Below, in pieces: positions 1 through 5,942 of a stretch of 10,516 nt of DNA. The notes below the pieces were generated by a model. That model worked only from the letters and a program-made list of their open reading frames with translations. It was not told the DNA's origin and did no database searches. The DNA comes from DASSRQ01 sp035701665 (GTDB taxonomy: Bacteria > Vulcanimicrobiota > Vulcanimicrobiia > Vulcanimicrobiales > Vulcanimicrobiaceae). Position numbers and translations under genes: made by a program. Within the stretch, counting starts at the first letter, position 1. Each line of letters opens with the position of its first letter. The stretch lies in NCBI GenBank assembly GCA_035701665.1, contig DASSRQ010000233.1, positions 1 to 10,516 on the forward strand. Reading direction: 5' to 3'.

Positions 1-117
1 GGCACGATCGATCCCTCGCCCGTCTTGGATCTGCGGCTGCCGTTGGACGGCGTTGCCGATGGGTATGCCGCGATGGACGACCGCCGCGCGATCAAGGTGC
101 TCCTCGAAGTATCCTAA
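1..117 (+). CDS. Zinc-type MDR alcohol dehydrogenase, C-terminal end (partial)
   Basis: The frame is open from the window edge to TAA at 115-117 and gives 38 residues. The pattern is typical of the C-terminal tail of zinc-dependent medium-chain alcohol dehydrogenases: a D-P-S-P-V-L-D segment, then L-P-L-D-G-V-A-D-G-Y, then R-R-A-I-K-V-L-L. In that family this is where the catalytic domain closes and where 'P-L-(D/E)-x-(A/V)-x-(E/D)-(G/A)-Y' precedes the final 'K-V-(V/L)' strand. The catalytic zinc ligands and the Rossmann fold would lie upstream, outside the window, so the substrate cannot be judged. MDR dehydrogenases do occur in polysaccharide loci, which would suit the following genes, but that link is inference. 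Confidence 0.75.
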   Translation, partial: GTIDPSPVLDLRLPLDGVADGYAAMDDRRAIKVLLEVS

Positions 118-137
118 CCGATAGGGACCGATGACCT

Positions 138-163
138 AGGAGCGCCTTGGTTGAAAGGCTCCT
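138..163 (+). terminator. Hairpin after the dehydrogenase gene, possible weak terminator
   Basis: AGGAGC (138-143) pairs with GCTCCT (158-163). After a 2-nt bulge, CTT (146-148) pairs with AAG (155-157) around the loop GGTTGA. The 9-bp stem starts 20 bp past the dehydrogenase stop. There is no T-tract behind it, so it is not a canonical intrinsic terminator. It lies just before the putative promoter of the next gene. Confidence 0.3.
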
Positions 164-190
164 GACCGGGAGCGGCGTGCCTGCTACGCT
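162..190 (+). promoter_or_regulatory. Candidate sigma70-type promoter for the first nucleotidyltransferase gene
   Basis: CTGACC (162-167, TGAC core of the -35 consensus) and TACGCT (185-190, TAnnnT form) are separated by 17 bp. The GTG start at 196 lies 5 bp past the -10, so a transcript starting at the usual distance would begin at or next to the start codon (leaderless). Three of six matches in the -10 is weak evidence alone. Confidence 0.3.
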
Positions 191-195
191 CAGTC

Positions 196-1155
196 GTGTG
201 CGAAACGGTTCGGTTCTACGACCGGTGGGTCAACGGCAGCGGGATGCGGGTGGCCGCAATGGCTGCCGCATTGGAGCCGCGCAGCGCCCCGGAAACCTGC
301 AGCTGCCCCGTCACGCAGCGCGCGCCGCAGATTCTGACGCTGGAAAATGCGCCGTATGACGCGCCGCAGCCGCGCTTACCGGCACTCGACCCGCTCCGGC
401 TCGAGCCGATCGAGCGGATTCTCGTGCACGGCAGTGCTGCCACCGCAGACTCGTGCGCGTTCAGCGATGTGGACATCGCCGTCTTCGTCGACGATACCCG
501 CTGCTATCCGGCGCACGCTCACCGCGATGCAATTGCCGAACTGCGGCGCTTACTGCACGCTGCGCTCGCGCACGATCCGCTGATGCACCACGGTTTGATG
601 TTTGCGCCCGCGAGCGCGCTGCAAGGGTACGACCAGCGTTTTCTTCCGGTGGAGACGCTGCGCACGGCGCGGGTGCTGCACGGGAGCCCGGCGTTCGACG
701 TGCACTTGCTCGAACGAAGCGCCGGCGAAGCAAAAGCGACGCTCGTCTCCTGCGCGCAGTCCCTGGCCCGCCGCGTGCAGACGCCCGATTTTCTTGCGGA
801 CGACTTTCAGTTCAAAACGTTTCTTTCGGGTGCGCTGCTGATGCCGGCGCGCGTGCTTGCCGCCCGCGGCGTGCACGTGTACAAACGCGAATCGTTCAAA
901 CTCGCGCACGAGTTTTTCACCGCTCGTCAGTGGGAGTTCATCGCGCGCTGCGAGGCGCTCCGGTCTTTATGGGTGCGGCCGCCCGCACCGCTTCCCCATC
1001 GGTTGGTACCGACGATGCTGCATCCCCGGCTGCGGCAGATCTTCGGCGCGTCCTGCTCGCCGCGCCTGAACGTACGCAGACTCTCGTCCGTCATGGTGGA
1101 CGGCTTGCTCAAGAGCGCTCAACTCTTTCTTCGCCGCGTGGAGACATTGGCATGA
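196..1155 (+). CDS. Pol-beta-type nucleotidyltransferase-fold protein (first of a tandem pair)
   Basis: The 319-residue protein has a nucleotidyltransferase-fold core. G79-S80 follows a hydrophobic strand (I-L-V-H) and D91-V92-D93 lies 11 residues later, the G-S-x(n)-D-x-D signature that holds the metal and NTP in this superfamily. About 75 residues precede the core and look low in complexity. The rest (about 140-319) appears mostly helical. The third acidic residue of active family members is not evident: the matching strand reads H131-H132-G133-L-M-F. The enzyme may therefore be degenerate, or use another residue. I chose GTG 196 because a promoter-like pair lies directly upstream; ATG 244 and ATG 259 are in-frame alternatives, and none has a clear Shine-Dalgarno. 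The stop overlaps the next gene's start (ATGA, 1152-1155). Substrate unknown; LicD-like roles in glycan modification are possible but no LicD motif is seen. Confidence 0.82.
   Translation: MCETVRFYDRWVNGSGMRVAAMAAALEPRSAPETCSCPVTQRAPQILTLENAPYDAPQPRLPALDPLRLEPIERILVHGSAATADSCAFSDVDIAVFVDDTRCYPAHAHRDAIAELRRLLHAALAHDPLMHHGLMFAPASALQGYDQRFLPVETLRTARVLHGSPAFDVHLLERSAGEAKATLVSCAQSLARRVQTPDFLADDFQFKTFLSGALLMPARVLAARGVHVYKRESFKLAHEFFTARQWEFIARCEALRSLWVRPPAPLPHRLVPTMLHPRLRQIFGASCSPRLNVRRLSSVMVDGLLKSAQLFLRRVETLA
1140..1143 (+). promoter_or_regulatory. Shine-Dalgarno GGAG for the second nucleotidyltransferase gene
   Basis: GGAG lies 8 nt before ATG 1152, inside the end of the preceding gene. It fixes the start at 1152, although the frame stays open far upstream. 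Confidence 0.7.
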
Positions 1156-2096
1156 ACGTTACCGATTTACCGAAGCCCGCAACGCATTCGCTGTATGACG
1201 AAGCCCTAACGCGATATGCGGAGCTGGTAAAGACGCGTGCAATTAGCGTCTACCGCGTCGGGAACGTTCGGTATCCGGGCCTGTCCGACGTCGACTTGCT
1301 GGTCGTTACCGATCGCCACGCCATCGACAACCGCTATTTCTTCTCCGCGCTGGCGCGGTTGCCGCAGCGATTCCACGGCATCTTCCTGCACGAGCCGTTC
1401 GTCTTACCGGTGTGGTCGCTGCGCGTTATGCGCCACACGACGCACTACGCACCCGCGCTGCTCGCCGGCCGCGACGTGCTCCACGGCTTTCCGCCTTCGG
1501 ACGAGCTGGACGAGCGCTGGTGCCGCATGCTCGAATCGTACTGCTCCTACGCGCAATTCCGCAAAACTGCTACCGATGCAAAAACGCTCAAAGGAAGACA
1601 AACGGTGGCTGTGGCGAGCGCACTGCGCTATCTGCTAAACGACGCGGCATATACGCTCGAAACGGGCGATGCCGAAAAATACGGCGCCCGCATCGACTCG
1701 TTGCGCGAGCGTTTCTTTTCGTATGCCGATCCGGCCGACGGCGTGCTCGAATCCTGGAACCTTTTCGGTGCCGCGCTCGATCAGTTCGAAAAAGCTTTGT
1801 TTGCGCGTCTGCCCGAATGTGCGGACGGCGATCCGATCGGCGTCGCGCGCGACCTGCTGCGCGGCGAACGCGAATGCGATGCGTTCGATCGCGAATATGC
1901 CTTCCGCCGGGCTCGCGAGATCGACGGTTACAACCAAGAACTCGCCTCGATGCATCTGCCGTTCGGACACCTGTTCTTTATCGCGGCGCATCCGCCGGCC
2001 GTCTACGCACAAGAACCTGCGGTGCCGGTGCTTGGCGAAGTCGTGCGGAACTTTTATCGCGTTCGCAGGCGCTTATCGGAGTACGCAGGTGCCTGA
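1152..2096 (+). CDS. Pol-beta-type nucleotidyltransferase-fold protein (second of a tandem pair)
   Basis: The 314-residue protein carries a variant nucleotidyltransferase signature near its N terminus. G37-N38 replaces the usual G-S, then P-G-L-S leads to D46-V47-D48 followed by a hydrophobic strand. A later H75-G76-I-F segment resembles H132-G133-L-M in the preceding protein. Both also share a downstream L-P-V and a V-L-H-G element, so the two look like divergent paralogues. As in the first gene, no third catalytic carboxylate stands out. The C-terminal two-thirds is rich in charged helices and ends in an Arg-rich stretch; no membrane segment or signal peptide is visible, so it should be cytoplasmic. 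It starts within the stop of the first gene (ATGA) and its own stop lies inside the glycosyltransferase start (GTGCCTGA), so translation is probably coupled. The function is unknown; the locus suggests a part in surface-glycan synthesis or modification. Confidence 0.85.
   Translation: MNVTDLPKPATHSLYDEALTRYAELVKTRAISVYRVGNVRYPGLSDVDLLVVTDRHAIDNRYFFSALARLPQRFHGIFLHEPFVLPVWSLRVMRHTTHYAPALLAGRDVLHGFPPSDELDERWCRMLESYCSYAQFRKTATDAKTLKGRQTVAVASALRYLLNDAAYTLETGDAEKYGARIDSLRERFFSYADPADGVLESWNLFGAALDQFEKALFARLPECADGDPIGVARDLLRGERECDAFDREYAFRRAREIDGYNQELASMHLPFGHLFFIAAHPPAVYAQEPAVPVLGEVVRNFYRVRRRLSEYAGA
2078..2081 (+). promoter_or_regulatory. Shine-Dalgarno GGAG deciding the GTG start of the glycosyltransferase
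   Basis: GGAG lies 7 nt before GTG 2089, at the 3' end of the second nucleotidyltransferase gene. It supports the GTG start, which leads straight into the first beta-strand of the glycosyltransferase fold. Confidence 0.7.
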
Positions 2097-2898
2097 CCGG
2101 CCGCTCTTTTCGGTCGTCATTCCCGCATACAACTGCGCGCCGTACGTCGGTCAAGCGATCCGAAGCGTGCTGCGGCAAACGATCGCGCGTTCAGACGTGG
2201 AGATCGTCGTGCTCGACGACGGTTCCGTTGACGGTACGCAAGCGGTGATCGAGCGGTTCGGCGATGCCGTGCGGTTCGTGCAGCTGGCTCACGGCGGGGT
2301 CTCTCGCGCGCGCAACGTGGGCATCGAAGCTGCGCGCGGTACGTATGTCGCCTTTTTGGATGCCGACGATTTTTGGCTGCCGGAACGCTTAGCGCACGCA
2401 GCAGCCGTGCTCTCGGTAGAACGACGGGTGTTCGCGAACACCGAGTTCTACGTTGAGACCGCGGGCGTACGCGCCGAACGGCCGTATTACCGGTCGCGCG
2501 GTTTGACGTGTTTGTTCGAACTGCCGGCGCCTGCGCAGCTGGCGTTCGCGCTCGAGGATAACTTTATCAGCAGTATGACCATCGTTCCGCGCGATGCGCT
2601 CGTGAAAGCAGGCGGTTTCAATACCTCGCTTCGTTATGGCGAGGATTGGGATCTGTGGCTGCGCCTGCTCGACGCGGGCTATGCGGTGCGGCTCTCTCCG
2701 GAGGCCGATGCCGTTTACCGCTACCAGCGGCCGGGTTCGACCACGACGCACACATCGTCGGCGAAGGCGCGCGACCGGCTTTTCGTTCTCTCGCAGCACC
2801 GCTCCGAAGTCTCGGACCGGCGCTGGGAACAAGCGCAGAAACTTACGCGCCGGCTCGCTTTGCGCGAGCGGATTGGCAAGATGATCTCGGTCTCATGA
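2089..2898 (+). CDS. Family 2 glycosyltransferase (GT-A fold)
   Basis: This 269-residue protein is a clear GT2 enzyme, which moves a sugar from a nucleotide-sugar to an acceptor, here probably a lipid-linked oligosaccharide on the cytoplasmic face. The N-terminal strand F-S-V-V-I-P-A-Y-N (7-15) is the family hallmark. D43-D44-G45-S46 contacts the nucleotide. A-R-N-x-G (74-78) precedes D91-A-D-D94, the metal-binding DxD-type motif. G184-E185-D186-W-D-L-W matches the 'ED' region holding the catalytic base. The C-terminal 60 residues are basic and may lie along the membrane; there is no obvious transmembrane helix. GTG 2089 is preferred because of GGAG at 2078-2081 and because the fold begins at residue 7. 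The gene overlaps the preceding one by 8 nt and the flippase by 4 nt. Donor sugar and linkage cannot be read from the sequence. Confidence 0.95.
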   Translation: MPDRPLFSVVIPAYNCAPYVGQAIRSVLRQTIARSDVEIVVLDDGSVDGTQAVIERFGDAVRFVQLAHGGVSRARNVGIEAARGTYVAFLDADDFWLPERLAHAAAVLSVERRVFANTEFYVETAGVRAERPYYRSRGLTCLFELPAPAQLAFALEDNFISSMTIVPRDALVKAGGFNTSLRYGEDWDLWLRLLDAGYAVRLSPEADAVYRYQRPGSTTTHTSSAKARDRLFVLSQHRSEVSDRRWEQAQKLTRRLALRERIGKMISVS

Positions 2899-4184
2899 GT
2901 CTAGCACAGAAAAGTTTGGAGAACTTCGTCGCGCGCATCGCGGCGCAGGCATTCTCCATCGGCGGAGCGATCGTCATCGCGCGCGTTCTCGGGCCGTCCG
3001 GCAAAGGTATCTTCAGCTATGCCGGCAGCCTGCTTGCGATGATTCAGATGGCGAATGCCGGACAAGCAGCCGCGATCTCTTGGCAGTACGCAAAACAGAA
3101 CCGCGCGCCTTCGGATCTGCTGCGCGCGATGATCAAGATCTTGGGCAGCATTGCGCTGCCTGCCGCGCTGCTGCTCGCGATCTGCGGCGCAGCGATTCCG
3201 GGGCAATCGGCGCTCATCGCCGTCGCGTTAGCGCTGCCGTTCGCGCTGTTCGCGCAGTCGGCCACCGGCTTCTTTCTTGCCGACAGCAACGTCCGGCTGC
3301 TGAACATTCAGCAACTCGTGATCGGCGTCTTGACGGTGGCGGTCTACGTGCCGATGCTGGTCCTCGCGCACACGACACTTCCGATCTTGTTCGCGATTTG
3401 GATCGGCGGCTACATCGCCGGCGCGATCTATACCGTCTTTGCGCTGCGGCGGTATGCGCGCGATAAAAAGGGCACACCGTCCGGCGCGCTCGTCAAAGAA
3501 CAGCTGGCGTACGGCGGCCAGATCAGTTTGAACAGCGCCGTGCAGTTCTTGAACTTCCGCATCGACGTTTTCCTGATCATGTTCATGCTCGGTCAAACCG
3601 CGCTCGGCGTCTATTCCATCGGTATCGGCATCGGCGAACTGCTGTGGCAACTGAGCCGTCCGATGGCGACCGCCGCGTTCGGCGTTATTGCACGCGGATC
3701 CGAAGCGCAAGCCGCCGACGCCACGGCTACTTGCATGCGGCACTCGTTCGTACTGGTCTTGTTGGGATCGATCGTCGTCTTCTTTCTGGCGCCGCCGCTG
3801 GTACCGATCGTGTACGGCAAGCAGTTCGCGGAAGCGGGATTGGTCTCGCGCGTGCTGTTGCCCGGTATCATGGCGTACAGTATGATGCCGACGTTAGCAA
3901 CGTTCTTTGCGCAGCAACTGGGACAGCCGCGCATACCGCTCATCTTCAGCACCGTCTCGACCGTGCTGTGCGGCGTCATTACCGTTCTTGCGTTGCCGCA
4001 TTTCGGCATCGTCGGCGGTGCCCTCGCGACATCGGTCTCGTACGTAATCGCCTTCTCTGCTGCAGCCGCTTACTTCGTTCACCGCACGCGCATCGCACCG
4101 TTGCGCTTGTTTACGCTCACGCGCAGCGATTTGCGCCCGTACCGATCGCTGATCTCGTCGACAATTGCCGTATTGCGGGGATAA
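2895..4184 (+). CDS. Oligosaccharide flippase, Wzx-like (MOP superfamily)
   Basis: This 429-residue protein is an integral membrane protein with about 12 hydrophobic segments, the usual size and layout for polysaccharide-biosynthesis flippases of the MOP/MVF superfamily. These move undecaprenyl-linked oligosaccharides from the inner to the outer leaflet of the cytoplasmic membrane. The N-terminal helix carries the pattern A-R-V-L-G-P-S-G-K-G-I-F (about 29-40), a strong family mark (R-x-L-G-P-x-x-x-G). A hydrophilic loop near the middle (R-R-Y-A-R-D-K-K-G) separates the two halves, and the later Y-G-G-Q segment is typical of the start of the second half. It begins inside the stop of the glycosyltransferase (ATGA, 2895-2898) with no strong Shine-Dalgarno, so translation is probably coupled. 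No Wzy polymerase or ligase is in the window. Family is confident; the transported glycan is unknown. Confidence 0.92.
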   Translation: MSLAQKSLENFVARIAAQAFSIGGAIVIARVLGPSGKGIFSYAGSLLAMIQMANAGQAAAISWQYAKQNRAPSDLLRAMIKILGSIALPAALLLAICGAAIPGQSALIAVALALPFALFAQSATGFFLADSNVRLLNIQQLVIGVLTVAVYVPMLVLAHTTLPILFAIWIGGYIAGAIYTVFALRRYARDKKGTPSGALVKEQLAYGGQISLNSAVQFLNFRIDVFLIMFMLGQTALGVYSIGIGIGELLWQLSRPMATAAFGVIARGSEAQAADATATCMRHSFVLVLLGSIVVFFLAPPLVPIVYGKQFAEAGLVSRVLLPGIMAYSMMPTLATFFAQQLGQPRIPLIFSTVSTVLCGVITVLALPHFGIVGGALATSVSYVIAFSAAAAYFVHRTRIAPLRLFTLTRSDLRPYRSLISSTIAVLRG

Positions 4185-4185
4185 T
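4158..4185 (+). promoter_or_regulatory. Candidate sigma70-type promoter of the LamG lipoprotein gene
   Basis: TCGACA (4158-4163, 5/6 of TTGACA) and GATAAT (4180-4185, 5/6 of TATAAT) are 16 bp apart. They lie inside the last codons of the flippase gene. The -10 ends 8 bp before ATG 4194, so the transcript would have almost no leader. It suggests the lipoprotein can be made independently of the glycan genes. Confidence 0.45.
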
Positions 4186-4193
4186 GCGTATGC

Positions 4194-5546
4194 ATGTCCC
4201 AGCATCGCTTCTCACTCGCCGCGGCAGCAGCCGCGTTAGTTCCATGCGCCCTCGCGGCAGCATGTTCCGGCGGAAGCTTTCAGCCGGCACCTCCCACCGG
4301 CGCCCGGTTGCAGTCGACATCCACGGATTCTTCGGGCGCATCGTACACTAAAGCCGTTCTATCGGACCGGCCCGTTCAGTTTTATCAATTGAACGAGTCC
4401 GCAGGACCAAACGCTTCAGATTCGTCGCCGTCCCAAAAAACCGCGACGTTTTCGTCATGTTGTATTCAATTCGGCGGTGCCGGTATCGCATCGCAGGCAC
4501 CGCCGGCGATCGCCATGGACGGCGGCGCGTACGACGTCGGCGTTCGCGTGCCCGCGCCGGGCGTTTCGCCGGGAGGATCGTACACGTTCGAGACGTGGAT
4601 TCGCCCGCAACTTGCGCGCTCGTATATGACCGTGTGGGGATATTCTGCAAGCCGGCGGCTTCTCGTCGCACCGAACGGGCAGCTGCTCACGCAATTTGCC
4701 GGAACGTTCTGGTCGAAGGCGTCGCTGTCGAATAACGCGTGGCACCATGTCGCCGTAGAGTACGACGCAACGGCAAAAACGCTGCAGTATTATATCGACG
4801 GCAAATTCGATTCGTCGCTGCCTGTTTCGAGCGGCGGCGCGTTGCCTGCCGGCGGCTACACGCTCGGCGAATACGATACGAGCGGTTATTACAAATGGCA
4901 CGGCAGCATCGCACAGCACGCTGTTTATCCCGCAGCACTCAGTGCCGAGCGGATCGCGCAGCACTACAAAGCCGCCGGATATCCGCTCTCGCCCGCCACG
5001 CCGCTTCCGACAACGGCTCCGGCTCCGCAGCCCGAGTCGCCGTGCGTCGGATACCGGTGGAGCGTTAAAACCGCATCGGATACTGCAGCGGGAAGCATCT
5101 CGACGACCCCGGTCTCCACGACTATCGTGTATTTAACCGGCGTGCCGCAGCCGAATACGAACAATGCGATGGCGCGCATGGCTCCCGCCGAAGCGACGAC
5201 GTATCAATTAACCAACGTTACGCTAAGCAAGATCTTCAAAGCGCGCGATAACGACTACCACCTTTTATTGACTGACGGCGCGGGACATACGATGATCGCC
5301 GAGGTCCCGGATCCGTCGTGCGCCCCAAATAGTAAGTTCGCATCGCAGATAACTGCGGTACGGAACAGTCTCGATAGCCGCTACCCGGGCATTGGAGCAT
5401 CTGATATGACCGTCACGACGGCGGTTACGCTGCGGGGCGTCGGCTTCTTCGATTACGATCCGAACTACGCGGAAGATCAGGCGCCGGACGGGATCGAACT
5501 GCATCCCGTGACGGCACTCTGCTTCGGCACGGGATGCAGTCCTTGA
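4194..5546 (+). CDS. LamG-domain lipoprotein with an unnamed C-terminal domain
   Basis: The 450-residue product starts with a lipoprotein signal: a short basic N terminus, an Ala/Leu core and L-A-A-A-C with C24 as the lipidated residue. It should be anchored on the outer face of a membrane. Residues about 55-261 form a LamG/concanavalin A-like jelly roll: T-F-E-T-W-I-R early, W183-H-H-V-A-V in the centre (the best LamG marker), then Y-Y-I-D-G-K. Such domains bind carbohydrate or protein ligands. A Pro/Thr-rich linker (about 262-283) leads to a second domain from C284 to the end. It holds a V-Y-L-T-G strand, a G-V-G-F-F-D-Y-D segment and a closing G-I-E-L-H-P, seen in secreted proteins of unknown function. 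ATG 4194 is the only start giving the signal peptide. It follows the flippase by 9 bp, so its ligand may be the exported glycan (inference). Confidence 0.88.
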   Translation: MSQHRFSLAAAAAALVPCALAAACSGGSFQPAPPTGARLQSTSTDSSGASYTKAVLSDRPVQFYQLNESAGPNASDSSPSQKTATFSSCCIQFGGAGIASQAPPAIAMDGGAYDVGVRVPAPGVSPGGSYTFETWIRPQLARSYMTVWGYSASRRLLVAPNGQLLTQFAGTFWSKASLSNNAWHHVAVEYDATAKTLQYYIDGKFDSSLPVSSGGALPAGGYTLGEYDTSGYYKWHGSIAQHAVYPAALSAERIAQHYKAAGYPLSPATPLPTTAPAPQPESPCVGYRWSVKTASDTAAGSISTTPVSTTIVYLTGVPQPNTNNAMARMAPAEATTYQLTNVTLSKIFKARDNDYHLLLTDGAGHTMIAEVPDPSCAPNSKFASQITAVRNSLDSRYPGIGASDMTVTTAVTLRGVGFFDYDPNYAEDQAPDGIELHPVTALCFGTGCSP

Positions 5547-5571
5547 AGTTAACCGGAGACTATTGCGTCCC
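5531..5571 (+). terminator. Candidate terminator shared by two convergent genes
   Basis: GGGATGCA (5531-5538) pairs with TGCGTCCC (5564-5571) with one G-U pair. GTC/GAC (5539-5541 and 5558-5560) extends the stem past a 3-nt bulge. On the + strand CATCTTTTG follows, giving a short T-run. The hairpin spans the stops of the LamG gene (+) and the small secreted protein gene (-). Confidence 0.4.
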
Positions 5572-5904
5572 CATCTTTTGATTGGCGTTGTTCATGATGA
5601 AGATCTTGTCGGCATGACGCATCCCGAGCGCTTTTTGATCGTACACGACGCGCACGTACTGGCCTTTATGTAACTTGCTCATCTGATACGTCGTCTTGCC
5701 GTCTTGAGAAAAGACCTGATCGAACTTCGGCGTCAAGACGAAGCTGAGCGTCAGGTGGGCTTTGGGATCGTAGACTTTGATGTTTTCAACGGATACGTGA
5801 ACGATGTCACCGTAAAAGTTGTTGGTAACCCCAGCCGATGCGGCTTGGGGAGCGACGAATGCGGCCAGGAAAAGTGCCGCTAGGAAAACGCGTAAAGTAG
5901 CCAT
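5560..5904 (-). CDS. Small secreted protein, possibly DUF5666-like
   Basis: This 114-residue protein has a clear signal peptide: Arg at position 5, a hydrophobic core, and Ala-Ser-Ala ending at residue 24 as the cleavage site. The mature part (about 90 residues) looks all-beta. It begins with a G-D-I-V-H-V-S-V strand, has a central F-V-L-T-P strand, then K-G-Q-Y-V-R-V-V-Y and a final A-D-K-I-F-I-M. This order resembles small OB-like DUF5666 proteins, whose role is unknown, but the match is by eye only. It has no cysteines. No Shine-Dalgarno precedes the ATG; TAAAAG lies 6 nt upstream and could be a -10 for a leaderless transcript. It is divergent from the permease gene with 38 bp between the starts and converges on the LamG gene with a 13-bp gap. 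Confidence 0.82.
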   Translation of the reverse strand: MATLRVFLAALFLAAFVAPQAASAGVTNNFYGDIVHVSVENIKVYDPKAHLTLSFVLTPKFDQVFSQDGKTTYQMSKLHKGQYVRVVYDQKALGMRHADKIFIMNNANQKMGTQ

Positions 5905-5942
5905 GGCAGGCTTTTACCCAGGCCGCAGACGATACGGTGCTA

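Noticed and set aside
886..909. R231-x6-H238 in the first nucleotidyltransferase, reminiscent of the HEPN RNase motif and an MNT/HEPN toxin-antitoxin pair
   Set aside because: One R-x6-H is likely by chance, the second gene is another nucleotidyltransferase rather than a HEPN protein, and the operon context is glycan export.
453..1151. Long upstream extension of the second nucleotidyltransferase gene in the same frame
   Set aside because: It runs antiphase through the first nucleotidyltransferase gene, is Arg/Ala-rich as expected of an off-frame reading, and GGAG at 1140-1143 points to ATG 1152.
1669..2088. Upstream extension of the glycosyltransferase frame
   Set aside because: The GT2 fold starts seven residues after GTG 2089, and the extension overlaps the well-supported second nucleotidyltransferase gene.
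2646..2894. Upstream extension of the flippase frame
   Set aside because: It lies over the end of the glycosyltransferase gene with low-quality composition; ATG 2895 gives the normal flippase N terminus.
3228..3743. 171-codon open frame on the minus strand inside the flippase gene
   Set aside because: It is a compositionally biased shadow of a clear transmembrane gene.
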